Source: Nitrosomonas sp.
GTDB taxonomy: Bacteria > Pseudomonadota > Gammaproteobacteria > Burkholderiales > Nitrosomonadaceae
Length of the DNA stretch: 64,000 nt
Assembly: GCA_024281995.1 (NCBI GenBank)
Contig: JAMWZW010000001.1
Coordinates: 682,001-746,000, forward strand
Direction: 5' to 3'
Each line of letters starts with the position of its first letter. The stretch's first letter is position 1. Both the position numbers and the translations under genes were made by a program. The notes under the pieces are model-generated. The model saw only the letters and a list, made by a program, of their open reading frames with translations. It was not told the DNA's origin and did not search any database. Shown piece after piece: positions 39,627 through 49,276 of the stretch.

Positions 39627-41993
39627 ATGAAATTTTCTGAAAATTGGTTGCGAAGTTATGTCAATCCGCCACATTCGAGTGATGAATTGGCGCATGCATT
39701 AACGATGGTAGGAATTGAAGTTGAGAGTGTTGAGCCGGTGGCAGCAATTTTTGATAAGGTTGTTGTGGCTGAAGTCATTTCAATCGAAGAACATCCGTCT
39801 GCAGACAAACTAAAAGTGTGTAGTGTTAAGACAGGAGGTAGAGAGGAAGATATATTGCAAATTGTTTGTGGTGCCCCTAACGTAAATGCAGGTATAAAGG
39901 TTCCCTGTGCTTTGATTGGTGCGACATTGCCAGGTCTTATTGTCAAACAAGCGAAACTACGCGGTATAGAATCTGCTGGCATGCTATGTTCAGCAAAAGA
40001 ATTAGGTATTAGTGTAGAAGTTGATGGTTTGCTACTGCTTCCTGAAGATGCCCCGGTGGGTGTAGATTTTCGTAGTTACTATGAACTTGATGATAATGTT
40101 TTTACATTAAGTCTGACACCGAATCGTGCAGATTGCCTTGGAGTATTCGGCGTAGCACGTGAAGTAGCTGCAATAACAAAATCTGATTTACGATTGCCAG
40201 AAATAAACTCAGTTTTACCAGAAACTGAAGATACTTTATCAGTACGTGTAATTGCTCCTGATGCCTGTCCATTGTATTGTGGGCGGATTATACGGGGTAT
40301 TAATCTTGATGCTGCAGTGCCATTATGGATGTCACAACGGTTGGAACGTGGTGGAATTCGATCTATTAATTCCGTAGTTGATATCACTAATTATGTCTTG
40401 TTGGAAACAGGACAACCCATGCATGCTTTTAACTTGATGAAGATTTCTGGAGGCATCAACGTCCGTTATGCATTATCTCATGAAAAAATAAAGCTATTGA
40501 ATGGCAATGAAATAAGCTTAACCCCAGAAATGCTAATAATCTCTGATGACGTTAATCCACTTGCGTTAGCAGGTATTATGGGTGGTTTAGATAGTGGAGT
40601 AACACAAGGCACAACTGATATTTTTCTCGAAAGTGCATTCTTTGCTCCGAATGCTATCAGCGGTAAATCATTTCAACTTGGATTTAATTCTGACTCTGCT
40701 TATCGTTTTGAACGCGGTGTAGATTTTGCTGCAACAAAAAGTGTTTTAGAGCGCGCAACGTATTTGATACAAATGATTTGTGGAGGCCACGTAAGTGCAA
40801 TTATTGAAGTTAACAATAAACTGCCACAACGAGGTCTGGTTAATGTACGTAGTCAGCGCATAGGACGGGTTTTAGGTATTGACATTAGTCAGCAGCAAGT
40901 AAGTGATTATTTTAAAAGATTAGGTTTCGAATTCTCTGTAAATGAAAGCACTTTTAATGTTATACCTCCGACCTATCGTTTTGATTTGGCGATAGAAGAG
41001 GATTTTATAGAAGAGCTTGCACGTATTCATGGTTATGATCATATACCTGCGCATTTTCCGTGTGGCAATATGGCAATGTTGCCGGTGCCAGAGACGAAAT
41101 ATACGTTATTTCAAATAAAGCAATCATTGATTGCCCGTGATTATCAAGAAGTAATTAATTATGCTTTCGTGGACATTGAATGGGAGTCTGATTTTACTGG
41201 CAATAATACGCCAATTGTACTAAAGAATCCGATTGCAAGCCAAATGAATGTCATGCGTAGCACATTAATTGGTAGTTTAATTTCTAATTTGCAATTTAAT
41301 TTAAATCGAAAGCAGTTAAGGGTGCGTTTGTTTGAAGTCGGTGGTTGCTTTATTAGAGATGGTGAAAATGATTGCACGCAAATAGAAAAAATAGCGGGTC
41401 TTAGTTATGGTGAGGTTGTGTCTGAGCAATGGGGAATAGCTGCAAAAGATGTTGATTTTTATGATGTGAAAGCTGATATAGAAGTGCTGTGTAAAGGAAA
41501 GGTTATTTCTTTCAAAGAGTTTTATCATCCGGCGCTGCATCCTGGTAAATCGGCTCAAATTTATACCGACGGAAAATCAATTGGGTGGTTGGGAGAATTA
41601 CATCCGCGATGGCAAAAAAAATATGGATTGCAGAAGAATACAATATTGTTTGAAATAGTTCTTGATGACTTAATATCTAAAATATTGCCAGTAGTAAAGG
41701 CCATTTCTAAATTTCCACCTATACGGCGCGATATTGCGATTATCGTTAATAAGGATACTAGCGTACATTCGCTGTTGTGTGGTATGTACGCAGAGAAATT
41801 GGCAATTATTTCAGATATCTCTTTGTTCGATGTATATCGTGGGAAGGGTGTAGATGATACTAAAAAAAGTCTTGCATTCCGACTATTGTTACAAGATACT
41901 GAGAAAACGTTGACGGATAATGAAGCTGATTTTGCAGTGGCGAGCTTAGTGGAAATGTTGAAAAGTAAATTTGGAGCAATATTACGCAATTGA
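39627..41993 (+). CDS. pheT: Phenylalanyl-tRNA synthetase beta subunit
   Basis: 788 residues, usual length. N-terminal tRNA-binding (OB) domain (VVVAEVISIEEHPSADKLKVC), B3/B4 editing domain (RSINSVVDITNYVLLETGQPMHAF), B5 and the class II-like catalytic fold, ending with the ferredoxin-like anticodon-binding domain (FPPIRRDIAIIV). Starts 39 nt after pheS and forms the alpha2beta2 enzyme with it. Confidence 0.97.
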   Translation: MKFSENWLRSYVNPPHSSDELAHALTMVGIEVESVEPVAAIFDKVVVAEVISIEEHPSADKLKVCSVKTGGREEDILQIVCGAPNVNAGIKVPCALIGATLPGLIVKQAKLRGIESAGMLCSAKELGISVEVDGLLLLPEDAPVGVDFRSYYELDDNVFTLSLTPNRADCLGVFGVAREVAAITKSDLRLPEINSVLPETEDTLSVRVIAPDACPLYCGRIIRGINLDAAVPLWMSQRLERGGIRSINSVVDITNYVLLETGQPMHAFNLMKISGGINVRYALSHEKIKLLNGNEISLTPEMLIISDDVNPLALAGIMGGLDSGVTQGTTDIFLESAFFAPNAISGKSFQLGFNSDSAYRFERGVDFAATKSVLERATYLIQMICGGHVSAIIEVNNKLPQRGLVNVRSQRIGRVLGIDISQQQVSDYFKRLGFEFSVNESTFNVIPPTYRFDLAIEEDFIEELARIHGYDHIPAHFPCGNMAMLPVPETKYTLFQIKQSLIARDYQEVINYAFVDIEWESDFTGNNTPIVLKNPIASQMNVMRSTLIGSLISNLQFNLNRKQLRVRLFEVGGCFIRDGENDCTQIEKIAGLSYGEVVSEQWGIAAKDVDFYDVKADIEVLCKGKVISFKEFYHPALHPGKSAQIYTDGKSIGWLGELHPRWQKKYGLQKNTILFEIVLDDLISKILPVVKAISKFPPIRRDIAIIVNKDTSVHSLLCGMYAEKLAIISDISLFDVYRGKGVDDTKKSLAFRLLLQDTEKTLTDNEADFAVASLVEMLKSKFGAILRN

Positions 41994-42154
41994 TAAGTTT
42001 ACAAATATCGAATGACTATTGATTAAGGTGAAAGCCGGTGATTTCTCTTTTTTAATTTTATAAAGAATAACCTTTTGATGGTTTTTTTACTTATAATACA
42101 ACTGCCTAGTAAATTTAACAAAAATAAAGTTACATTAAATGGATGGAGTAAAGT

Positions 42155-42457
42155 ATGGCATTAACAAAAGCTGAATTAGCAGATTTACTATTTGAGAATG
42201 TAGGGCTTAATAAACGTGAAGCAAAAGATATGGTCGAGTCATTTTATGAGGAAGTACGTAATGCCTTGCAAAATAATGAAGGTGTTAAGCTTTCAGGATT
42301 CGGTAACTTTCAGCTACGAGAAAAACCACAACGTCCTGGTAGAAATCCTAAAACAGGAGAAGAAATTCCTATTACCGCACGTCGTGTGGTTACATTCCAT
42401 GCAAGTCAAAAACTTAAAACCTTGGTTGAAAAAAACTATCATGGAAAAAAAACCTAG
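42155..42457 (+). CDS. ihfA: Integration host factor subunit alpha
   Basis: 100 residues. [27 protein letters not shown] and the DNA-bending arm [22 protein letters not shown] with the intercalating Pro are characteristic; R-P-G-R-N-P is the HU/IHF core motif. Placed after pheT as in most gamma- and betaproteobacteria. The ~160 nt upstream contain a weak AACC/GGTT hairpin with T's and a TATAAT at 42092, a possible promoter. Confidence 0.95.
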   Translation: MALTKAELADLLFENVGLNKREAKDMVESFYEEVRNALQNNEGVKLSGFGNFQLREKPQRPGRNPKTGEEIPITARRVVTFHASQKLKTLVEKNYHGKKT

Positions 42458-42818
42458 TAGCACGCTTGCTCCAATTCCAGCAAAGCGCTATTTTACCATT
42501 GGTGAAGTGGGTGAACTTTGTGACGTAAAACCGCATGTATTGCGATATTGGGAACAAGAATTTACGCAATTGAAACTTGTTAAGCGTCGTGGTAATCGCC
42601 GTTACTATCAACATCAGGAAGTATTACTAATTCGTCGTATAAGAGAATTACTTTATGATCATGGACTTACAATAAATGGCGCACGTAATCGATTGGATCA
42701 TGGTAAAAATTCTTCAACATACTTCAAAACTATCGATACTCATGCAGCTTATTCAGCAGAGAATTTACGCTACATACGACGTGAAATTAAAGGTGTCGTG
42801 TCTCTACTTCTTTCCTAA
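42441..42818 (+). CDS. MerR-family transcriptional regulator
   Basis: 125 residues from ATG 42441, overlapping the end of ihfA by 17 nt. Winged-helix N-terminus [41 protein letters not shown] is the MerR DNA-binding fold; the short C-terminal part ([23 protein letters not shown]) is the dimerisation helix. Lacks cysteine ligands, so not a metal sensor. This regulator after ihfA is conserved across proteobacteria; its targets are unknown to me. Confidence 0.9.
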   Translation: MEKKPSSTLAPIPAKRYFTIGEVGELCDVKPHVLRYWEQEFTQLKLVKRRGNRRYYQHQEVLLIRRIRELLYDHGLTINGARNRLDHGKNSSTYFKTIDTHAAYSAENLRYIRREIKGVVSLLLS

Positions 42819-42867
42819 GCATATATTTTTCAGTAGATTTAAAGTTAATAGAATATAATTTCTAGTT

Positions 42868-42944
<77 letters not shown>

Positions 42945-43039
42945 TTGCAGCTAGTCCAACTGATTAAAAGAGTTAAATCTGAGTTCATTGTGCGAAAGTA
43001 TTTTATTAACGATTTAGTGATTAACAGGATATTGTAAGA

Positions 43040-43783
43040 ATGCGCATACTACTCAGCAATGATGATGGATATTTTGCACCGGGGTTGGCGTGCCTTGCCC
43101 AAATGCTTTCTGAAATCGCTGAAATCATTGTGGTTGCACCTGAAAGGGATCGTAGTGGATCCAGCAATTCATTAACTTTGGACCGTCCATTGAGCTTACA
43201 TAAATCGCATAATGGTTTTTACTATGTTAACGGTACACCAACAGATTGCGTGCATCTTGCTGTAACGGGTATGTTGGATGTGATGCCAGATATAATACTT
43301 TCTGGTGTGAATCATGGTGCAAATATGGGCGATGATACGATTTATTCAGGGACTGTTGCTGCGGCTACGGAAGGTTTTTTGCTGGGAATTCCCTCGTTAG
43401 CTATTTCTCTGGTTAGTGCTTCTAATGGAAATTATAGAACAGCTGCACGTGTTGCAGTCGATATGGTAAAGCGACTACGAGAAAATGATATCAAGAATCC
43501 AGTTTTGTTGAATATCAATGTACCAGATATCGAATATCACCAACTCGAAGGAATTGAAGTTACTCGATTGGGACGGCGACACAAAGCAGAGCCCGTCATT
43601 AAATCGCACAGCCCTCGTGGAGAAAGCGTCTATTGGGTTGGGGCTGCGGGTGCTGCACAGGATGCTGGCAAAGGTACAGATTTTTATGCCATACAACATA
43701 ATCGTGTTTCTGTAACTCCGCTACAAATTGATTTAACCCGATACGATCAGATGGATCTTATAACAAGATGGCTAAATAATTAG
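43040..43783 (+). CDS. surE: 5'/3'-nucleotidase SurE
   Basis: 247 residues. Survival protein, metal-dependent phosphatase of nucleoside monophosphates. [16 protein letters not shown] carries the catalytic Asp pair; [21 protein letters not shown] and [25 protein letters not shown] are the signature motifs. First gene of a surE-pcm-nlpD set, which in E. coli is followed by rpoS; here nlpD is followed by the opposite-strand smbP instead. Confidence 0.95.
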   Translation: MRILLSNDDGYFAPGLACLAQMLSEIAEIIVVAPERDRSGSSNSLTLDRPLSLHKSHNGFYYVNGTPTDCVHLAVTGMLDVMPDIILSGVNHGANMGDDTIYSGTVAAATEGFLLGIPSLAISLVSASNGNYRTAARVAVDMVKRLRENDIKNPVLLNINVPDIEYHQLEGIEVTRLGRRHKAEPVIKSHSPRGESVYWVGAAGAAQDAGKGTDFYAIQHNRVSVTPLQIDLTRYDQMDLITRWLNN

Positions 43784-43854
43784 GTGCTTGTTATATTTAA
43801 GTGATTAATATTTATGGATACTAATTGGTGAGTGTACGTCATTCGGGAATTGGT

Positions 43855-44490
43855 ATGACTTCGCAACGAACACGCTTGCGAATGATCGAACGGTTGCGTG
43901 GACAGGGTATTGCTGATGAAGTGGTTTTGTCGGTAATGGGTACCATTCCCCGCCATATCTTTGTTGAAGAAGCTTTGGCCAGTCGTGCCTATGAAGATGT
44001 TGCTTTACCAATTAACTATGGACAAACCATATCTAGCCCTTGGATTGTTGCTCGCATGAGTGAGTTATTACGTGCCAATTCTGATTTAGAAAAGGTACTA
44101 GAGATTGGAACTGGTTGTGGCTATCAGACTGCACTATTGGCACAGCTTGCACAAAAAGTTTACTCAATCGAACGTATCGGACCATTATTAACACGAACTA
44201 GAGTTCGATTGCAGGAGTTACAAATTAGAAATGTTTATATGAAACACGCGGATGGCTTGCGTGGATTAACTGAGGCTGCACCATTTGATGGTATTATCAT
44301 GACCGCTGTAACGACACATATTCCTACAACATTATTAGATCAGTTGATGGTAGGTGGGAGAATGGTTTTTCCTAAAGGAACTCAAAAACAAAATTTGTGT
44401 ATCATTGAGCGTAATTCACAGGGTTATACTGAAACTGTATTGGAAGAAGTAAATTTTGTACCCCTGTTAGCTGGTGTCGTAAAAAAATAG
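43855..44490 (+). CDS. pcm: Protein-L-isoaspartate O-methyltransferase
   Basis: 211 residues from ATG 43855 (MTSQRTRLRMIERLRGQGI), which fits the family start; GTG 43828 or TTG 43825 would add about ten residues. Repairs isoaspartyl residues with SAM. Motifs: GQTISSPWIVARMSELL, the SAM site VLEIGTGCGYQTALLAQLA, and GGRMVFPKG. Follows surE closely. Confidence 0.93.
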   Translation: MTSQRTRLRMIERLRGQGIADEVVLSVMGTIPRHIFVEEALASRAYEDVALPINYGQTISSPWIVARMSELLRANSDLEKVLEIGTGCGYQTALLAQLAQKVYSIERIGPLLTRTRVRLQELQIRNVYMKHADGLRGLTEAAPFDGIIMTAVTTHIPTTLLDQLMVGGRMVFPKGTQKQNLCIIERNSQGYTETVLEEVNFVPLLAGVVKK

Positions 44491-44510
44491 CGATACGAGG
44501 AATATTACAA

Positions 44511-45587
44511 ATGGCAAATAATTTACTTGTAACACGTGTTAGTGTTGATAAAAGCAATTTTAAAATAAATTTATTCTGGGTAAGCCAACAATCAATAATG
44601 TCTATTTTTAATGGCTTATTACTCATTACAATCTGTTTTGTAGTGTTTGGCTGTGCTACTCAATCTCCAGCACCCGTAATCGATCGTGCGAAAACTGATG
44701 TATCTGGATTGACTAGTAAGTCGGTTGACTCAAGTAATTTAAATAATCAAACATATATTATTCAGAAAGGGGATACGCTATATAGCATTGCGCTTAATCA
44801 TGGCATCGATTTTAAGAAATTGACCGAATGGAATAACATTGCGGACCCCAAAGCTATTAAACCCGGTCAGAAGTTGATTTTGTCTACACCAGCCGATGAT
44901 TCTCAACCTACTTTGTATGCTTTACCTCAGCGGCCAATCGAAACAACAATTGCGCCTGACGAGCAAGCCACTATATCAATTCCTGATGAAAGCTCGAGTT
45001 CAATTACTGCCAATGTGAAGGGAAACTTGAAAACGGGCCCTAAGGCAGTTAAATTGCCGTATTCTGAGCAGAATGTTGCACGACTGAAGAATCCAGATAC
45101 ATTGTCTACAGCTCCGATAGCATTATCTTCACAATCTGCAAAAATAGCTAAAGAAAGTAATAGAATTGAAATTGCTCCTAGGCCACAAATAGAAAAATCT
45201 AATAAGGTGATCAATCAATTAGATACCGAGTGGATATGGCCAACCAATGGTAAATTGCTATCATCATTTTCCAAAAACTCAAAGGGGGTAAAGATTTCCG
45301 GCCAGGCTGGCCAGCCGATCCTAGCATCTGCTGATGGAGAAGTAGTTTATAGTGGTCATGGTTTGCGTGGTTATGGAAATTTGATCATTATCAAACACAA
45401 TAATACTTTTCTAAGTGCATATGCGCACAATAGTAAGCTACTGGTGAAGGAAGGTGAATCTGTGATTAAAGGTCAGAAAATAGCAGAAATGGGTAATACG
45501 GATACGGATACAACCCAATTACATTTTGAGATTAGAAAGCATGGTAAGCCTGTTGATCCTATGGAATATTTACCCAATCCATCATAG
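44511..45587 (+). CDS. nlpD: NlpD-like lipoprotein with LysM and M23 peptidase domains
   Basis: 358 residues. Divisome-associated activator of amidase AmiC in E. coli. GAGGAA lies 9 nt before ATG 44511, but the signal peptide (FNGLLLITICFVVFGCAT, lipobox FGC) begins ~30 residues in, so Met at 44598 could be the true start although it lacks a Shine-Dalgarno. LysM domain: YIIQKGDTLYSIALNHGIDF (~80-130). C-terminal M23 domain: WPTNGKLLSSFSKNSKGVKI, GEVVYSGHGLRGYGNLIIIKH, HFEIRKHGKPVDPM. The first catalytic His is replaced (SKNSKGVKISG instead of HRGxD), as in degenerate NlpD/EnvC regulators. Confidence 0.9.
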   Translation: MANNLLVTRVSVDKSNFKINLFWVSQQSIMSIFNGLLLITICFVVFGCATQSPAPVIDRAKTDVSGLTSKSVDSSNLNNQTYIIQKGDTLYSIALNHGIDFKKLTEWNNIADPKAIKPGQKLILSTPADDSQPTLYALPQRPIETTIAPDEQATISIPDESSSSITANVKGNLKTGPKAVKLPYSEQNVARLKNPDTLSTAPIALSSQSAKIAKESNRIEIAPRPQIEKSNKVINQLDTEWIWPTNGKLLSSFSKNSKGVKISGQAGQPILASADGEVVYSGHGLRGYGNLIIIKHNNTFLSAYAHNSKLLVKEGESVIKGQKIAEMGNTDTDTTQLHFEIRKHGKPVDPMEYLPNPS

Positions 45588-45606
45588 GAATATGTGATTA
45601 ATCAAT

Positions 45607-45639
45607 AAAAAGCGGATACCTTATTTATATCCGCTTTTT
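45607..45639. terminator. Bidirectional intrinsic terminator (nlpD / smbP)
   Basis: Perfect 12-bp inverted repeat AAAAAGCGGATA / TATCCGCTTTTT with a 9-nt loop between two convergent genes. T-runs at the end on both strands make it suitable for both transcripts. Confidence 0.92.
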
Positions 45640-45646
45640 ATTTACA

Positions 45647-46000
45647 TTATTTTGCACCTGCATCAAGCATATGTTGTAAAGCTTCTGTGACATGTTTGGT
45701 TGCTACATCTGCATGATCTTGTTTGGCGTGGGCAATCGCTTCATCCAGATGTTTGATTGATTCAGTCATATGCCGCTTGTGCATTTCAGTAAGCTCTTTT
45801 TCGGCAGCTTTGGCATGTACCAGACTTTCTTGCGCATGTTCGAGCAATGCTTTTGTATGGCCTGCTTGACCATGAATTTGAGCTTCTTCTGCATGTTTTA
45901 TAGCTTCAGCAGTATGTGGATTCATATCAGCAGCGATTGCCTGCGAGTGAAGATAAAACGCTAATACAAAAGTTGTGACGATAATCTGTATCAATTTCAT
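45647..46000 (-). CDS. smbP: Small metal-binding protein SmbP
   Basis: 117 residues with a signal peptide (IIVTTFVLAFYLHSQAIAA, cut near residue 24), so periplasmic. The mature part is a His-rich helical array with repeating AxxHAxxA units (AIKHAEEAQIHGQAGHTKALLEHA, SLVHAKAAEKELTEMHKRHM, AIAHAKQDHADVATKHVTEALQH). This matches N. europaea SmbP, a four-helix-bundle protein that binds copper and other divalent metals. It fits an organism with heavy copper demand. More than 20 residues are quoted only as positions 25-110 of the protein. Confidence 0.88.
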   Translation of the reverse strand: MKLIQIIVTTFVLAFYLHSQAIAADMNPHTAEAIKHAEEAQIHGQAGHTKALLEHAQESLVHAKAAEKELTEMHKRHMTESIKHLDEAIAHAKQDHADVATKHVTEALQHMLDAGAK

Positions 46001-46134
46001 AATACTACCCCTTTTAATTGATTATTGAGCGGTACCTAATTGGTATGTGATATCAATATGATTTGTGGATTAATACTTCACAAAGTTCACAAAAGTTAAG
46101 CTTTCTTTTATAGGGTGTGCTGTATATTGAAAAT

Positions 46135-46911
46135 TCAGGAGGTTATGCTAGCCATTTTATTTAGCATTTGATAATCAACCCATTGGTTATTAAATGTCAT
46201 TCCATCGATCTTTGTAAATGGCTTAAATGACTCACCGAGGTCTGATAAAACTGCGACCGCACCGTTGAAATCTTGTGAACGAGTATAGCTGCTGACTGTA
46301 ATAAGGGTAGTGAGGTTTGCTGCCAATGCTGACCTGAGGCCATTTTCTGAATCTTCAATTGCTATACATTGCTGCGGTGTTAATTTGAGTTGATTCAGCA
46401 CCCAATGATAAATATCGGGAGCCGGTTTTTTCTTGGGTACAATATCACCGGCACCAATCACATCAAACCAATCGATCGATTCCTCACCCAACGTTGATTT
46501 AAGCAGAGCAATGACGTTTTCCATGGTGGTGGTGGTTGCAATTGCAAGCTTTACTTTTTCTTGGCGCAGCTCTTGAATTAATCGTGCGACACCCGGACGC
46601 AATGGGATGCGGCCAGTTTCCATTAGTGATTCAAAATACATAGTTTTTGCTTTATGCAAACCGATAATCCACTCCTTCAAATCATTTCGATCAAGTAGAG
46701 CAGGTACATAATTTTCAATGTAATGGAGAATCCGTTCCTTTCCACCTGTAATTTGCAGTAATTTGCCATAAAGATCGATATCCCAATTCCAATTAAGACC
46801 AAACTCTTGAAATGCAGCATTGAAAGCCAAGCGGTGTCCATCTTGTTCGGTATCCGCGAGTGTGCCATCAACATCAAATAATACTGCTTGTAACTTATTG
46901 CGTGTATTCAT
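46135..46911 (-). CDS. HAD-superfamily phosphatase, CbbY-like
   Basis: 258 residues. Motif I AVLFDVDGTLADTEQDGHR with the nucleophilic Asp; helical cap; motif II AIATTTTMENV (Thr/Ser); motif III/IV KKKPAPDIYHWVL and CIAIEDSENGLRSALAA. Similar to CbbY, which removes xylulose bisphosphate, an inhibitor of RuBisCO, fitting an autotroph, but other sugar phosphates are possible. Its start overlaps the stop of the upstream sua5 gene by 4 nt (translational coupling). Confidence 0.82.
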   Translation of the reverse strand: MNTRNKLQAVLFDVDGTLADTEQDGHRLAFNAAFQEFGLNWNWDIDLYGKLLQITGGKERILHYIENYVPALLDRNDLKEWIIGLHKAKTMYFESLMETGRIPLRPGVARLIQELRQEKVKLAIATTTTMENVIALLKSTLGEESIDWFDVIGAGDIVPKKKPAPDIYHWVLNQLKLTPQQCIAIEDSENGLRSALAANLTTLITVSSYTRSQDFNGAVAVLSDLGESFKPFTKIDGMTFNNQWVDYQMLNKMASITS

Positions 46912-47957
46912 AACGATAACTCATTTTTGTTAGAAGAATGATTGCTGGCACGTTGTAATCGATCGGTAATGGCCAACCAACTTGGGTGATTGGGAGGGGC
47001 CTCAATCAACAGATAATCAAATGCAGCCTGATCAAACTGACGTAATTTTGCATACAATTGCTTGCCATATATAACAGGATCTGCTGGCATGCTGCAATGT
47101 TCTATTAATTGATTAGAGAACTGTGTTTGTTCAGTGTTCGACCAAGTCATGATAAGAATGCGCAAATCTTGTGCAGTTAATGTGGATGCTTGTTGCCATA
47201 TTTGTTCTGCAGGATATATTCTTAATGGCGTAATTGGGGCATAGTGTGCGGGTAACAACCCAGAAACACGTGGAGATTGGCTGGCAATAGATGCTAAATT
47301 GACTGGCATATCCAGTACCATTTCAAGTTCGAGTGCTGTAATTCCGCCGGGGCGCAATATTCTGACTGACTGATTTTCGATATATACGATAGTGCTTTCT
47401 AAACCTACTTCACAAGCGCCGCCATCGAGAATCATATCGACTTTAGCGCCTAATTCATGCTGTACATGCGCGGCAGTCGTCGGACTGATGTGTCCGAAGC
47501 GGTTGGCAGATGGTGCAGCTAATGCTTTTCCGGATCCTAGTGCATCGAGTAAAGCCAGTGCAATCGGGTGCGCTGGCATCCTTATGCCTACAGTATTCTG
47601 ACCACCTGTAACGCTGTCCGCTACGTGATGGCTACGCTGTAAAATTAATGTCAATGGCCCAGGCCAGAATTGATAGGCCAATTTCCAGGCTGATTCGGGG
47701 ATAGCTTGAGCCCAATAGTTCAATTGCGAGATATCGCCAATATGTACAATGAGCGGATGATCGAGAGGGCGCTGCTTTATGTCGTAAATTTTTCTGACAG
47801 CACCGGGATTGCTAACATCCGCTCCCAGACCATAAACAGTTTCAGTAGGAAATGCGACGATACCGCCTTCACAGAGTATGCGTGCGGCTGTATTGACGTG
47901 ATCTTGTTGGTCTGGAGATAACTCGATGCTATTAAGCGCGTGCTGTGCCTGCTTCAT
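46908..47957 (-). CDS. L-threonylcarbamoyladenylate synthase (Sua5 type)
   Basis: 349 residues. Makes threonylcarbamoyl-AMP for t6A37 of ANN-decoding tRNAs. N-terminal YrdC/Sua5 catalytic domain (GGIVAFPTETVYGLGADVSNP, KIYDIKQRPLDHPLIVHIG, FWPGPLTLIL, VGIRMPAHPIAL, APSANRFGHISPTTAAHVQHEL) and the additional C-terminal Sua5 domain (ending with ADPVIYGKQLYAKLRQFDQAAFDYLLIEAPP). Complete by length for the long, two-domain form. Confidence 0.92.
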   Translation of the reverse strand: MKQAQHALNSIELSPDQQDHVNTAARILCEGGIVAFPTETVYGLGADVSNPGAVRKIYDIKQRPLDHPLIVHIGDISQLNYWAQAIPESAWKLAYQFWPGPLTLILQRSHHVADSVTGGQNTVGIRMPAHPIALALLDALGSGKALAAPSANRFGHISPTTAAHVQHELGAKVDMILDGGACEVGLESTIVYIENQSVRILRPGGITALELEMVLDMPVNLASIASQSPRVSGLLPAHYAPITPLRIYPAEQIWQQASTLTAQDLRILIMTWSNTEQTQFSNQLIEHCSMPADPVIYGKQLYAKLRQFDQAAFDYLLIEAPPNHPSWLAITDRLQRASNHSSNKNELSL

Positions 47958-47987
47958 TTAACTAAATGGTGATACATTAAAAGAAAA

Positions 47988-49160
47988 TCACCGAATGTTG
48001 TCATACCAATCATATCCTAGTATACCTTGTATCATGCGTACAATATAAAAGCTTAACCAGTTAATAACGTACCTTCGCCACGAAAAAAAGCTTTTGTCAG
48101 TTGAGGTAATACATAATGATTCCTGCGTGATTGCAATTTTCAAGCGTGCTCTTAATTTATTAGCAAATTGGCGGTCTTCGATGAAAACATTGGCTTCGCG
48201 TGCCAGTAATAAGCTGAAAGGATCAATATTGGAGGATCCGACTGTAGCCCAATATTGATCAATAACAGCAACTTTGGCATGCAGATAACTGCGATTGTAT
48301 TCATAAATTTTTATCCCTGCTTGCAATAGATTCTCATATAGTGCCTGCGTCGCATGATACTGAAGACGATATTCAATTTTACCTTGTAATAAAAGTTCAA
48401 CTTTAACACCCCGTTGGGCAGCATTTTTTAGTGCAGTACTAAATTTTCTTCCGGGCAAAAAATAAGCATTGGCAATTATGATTTCAGTTTGCGCTTGGTA
48501 AATGGCAGCTAAATAGGCATGCTCGATGTCATGGCGGTGACGCCAGTTATCACGAATGACAAAAGCAGCTTTCTGATTGCCGTAAGGTTTACTACTTGGT
48601 GTAACAATAGTTGGTTGGACCCAGCGTTTCTTTAAATGAGCCCAGGCCACTAACATCCATAAATGTTTTACAGCTTTATGAATTTGAACCAGCAGTGGGC
48701 CTTCAATCGTAACAGCGTAATCAAAACGCGGTGTAAATCCTTCCGGATTATGTTGATCGTCGATGATATTAATTCCACCAACGAAAGCAATTTGTGCATC
48801 GATAATAGCTATCTTGCGATGCATTCGGCGTAGGCGATGGCGCCGCGGTATAGAGAAAATAAATTCCGGTCTAAATATCAGCAGCTTGATGCCGGATTGG
48901 AGCAAAATGTCGATTTCCGCTTGAGAAAGATTTTGTGAACCGAAGCCATCAAGTAGAAGATAAACGGATACGCCTCGTTGCACTGCGCGTTTTAGCGCTT
49001 CTGAGATTTTGATGCCGATAGCATCATATTCAAAAATATAAGCTTCAAGATGTATTTCAATCTGCGATTTATCAATAGCGGCTTCTAATTGCGGAAAATA
49101 TTCTTCTCCGTTTTGCAGCAAAGCGATATGGTTGTTCTCAACATAACAAAGTTTTTTCAT
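47988..49160 (-). CDS. Phospholipase D-like cardiolipin synthase (ClsB type)
   Basis: 390 residues. Two HKD motifs: HRKIAIIDAQIAFVGGINII (first) and HAKVAVIDQYWATVGSSNID (second), each H-x-K-x4-D. No N-terminal transmembrane pair, so ClsB rather than ClsA type; a hydrophobic-aromatic C-terminus (WRRYVINWLSFYIVRMIQGILG) may associate with the membrane. Probably joins two phosphatidylglycerol (or PE plus PG) molecules to cardiolipin. Confidence 0.87.
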   Translation of the reverse strand: MKKLCYVENNHIALLQNGEEYFPQLEAAIDKSQIEIHLEAYIFEYDAIGIKISEALKRAVQRGVSVYLLLDGFGSQNLSQAEIDILLQSGIKLLIFRPEFIFSIPRRHRLRRMHRKIAIIDAQIAFVGGINIIDDQHNPEGFTPRFDYAVTIEGPLLVQIHKAVKHLWMLVAWAHLKKRWVQPTIVTPSSKPYGNQKAAFVIRDNWRHRHDIEHAYLAAIYQAQTEIIIANAYFLPGRKFSTALKNAAQRGVKVELLLQGKIEYRLQYHATQALYENLLQAGIKIYEYNRSYLHAKVAVIDQYWATVGSSNIDPFSLLLAREANVFIEDRQFANKLRARLKIAITQESLCITSTDKSFFSWRRYVINWLSFYIVRMIQGILGYDWYDNIR

Positions 49161-49276
49161 GTTGGAGATATGCGCTATGCTATTACAAGTAGTAATTTGC
49201 CCGCATGAATATGGCAGGGATCGTGCGCAATGTTGAAGTTCGTGATGTGCAAGTTCTCCGTCATTTGGGGTCTTCT

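Noticed and set aside
42060-42130. Terminator/promoter in front of ihfA
   Set aside because: The AACC/GGTT hairpin is only 4 bp and the TATAAT at 42092 lacks a -35 at proper spacing; not listed as a feature.
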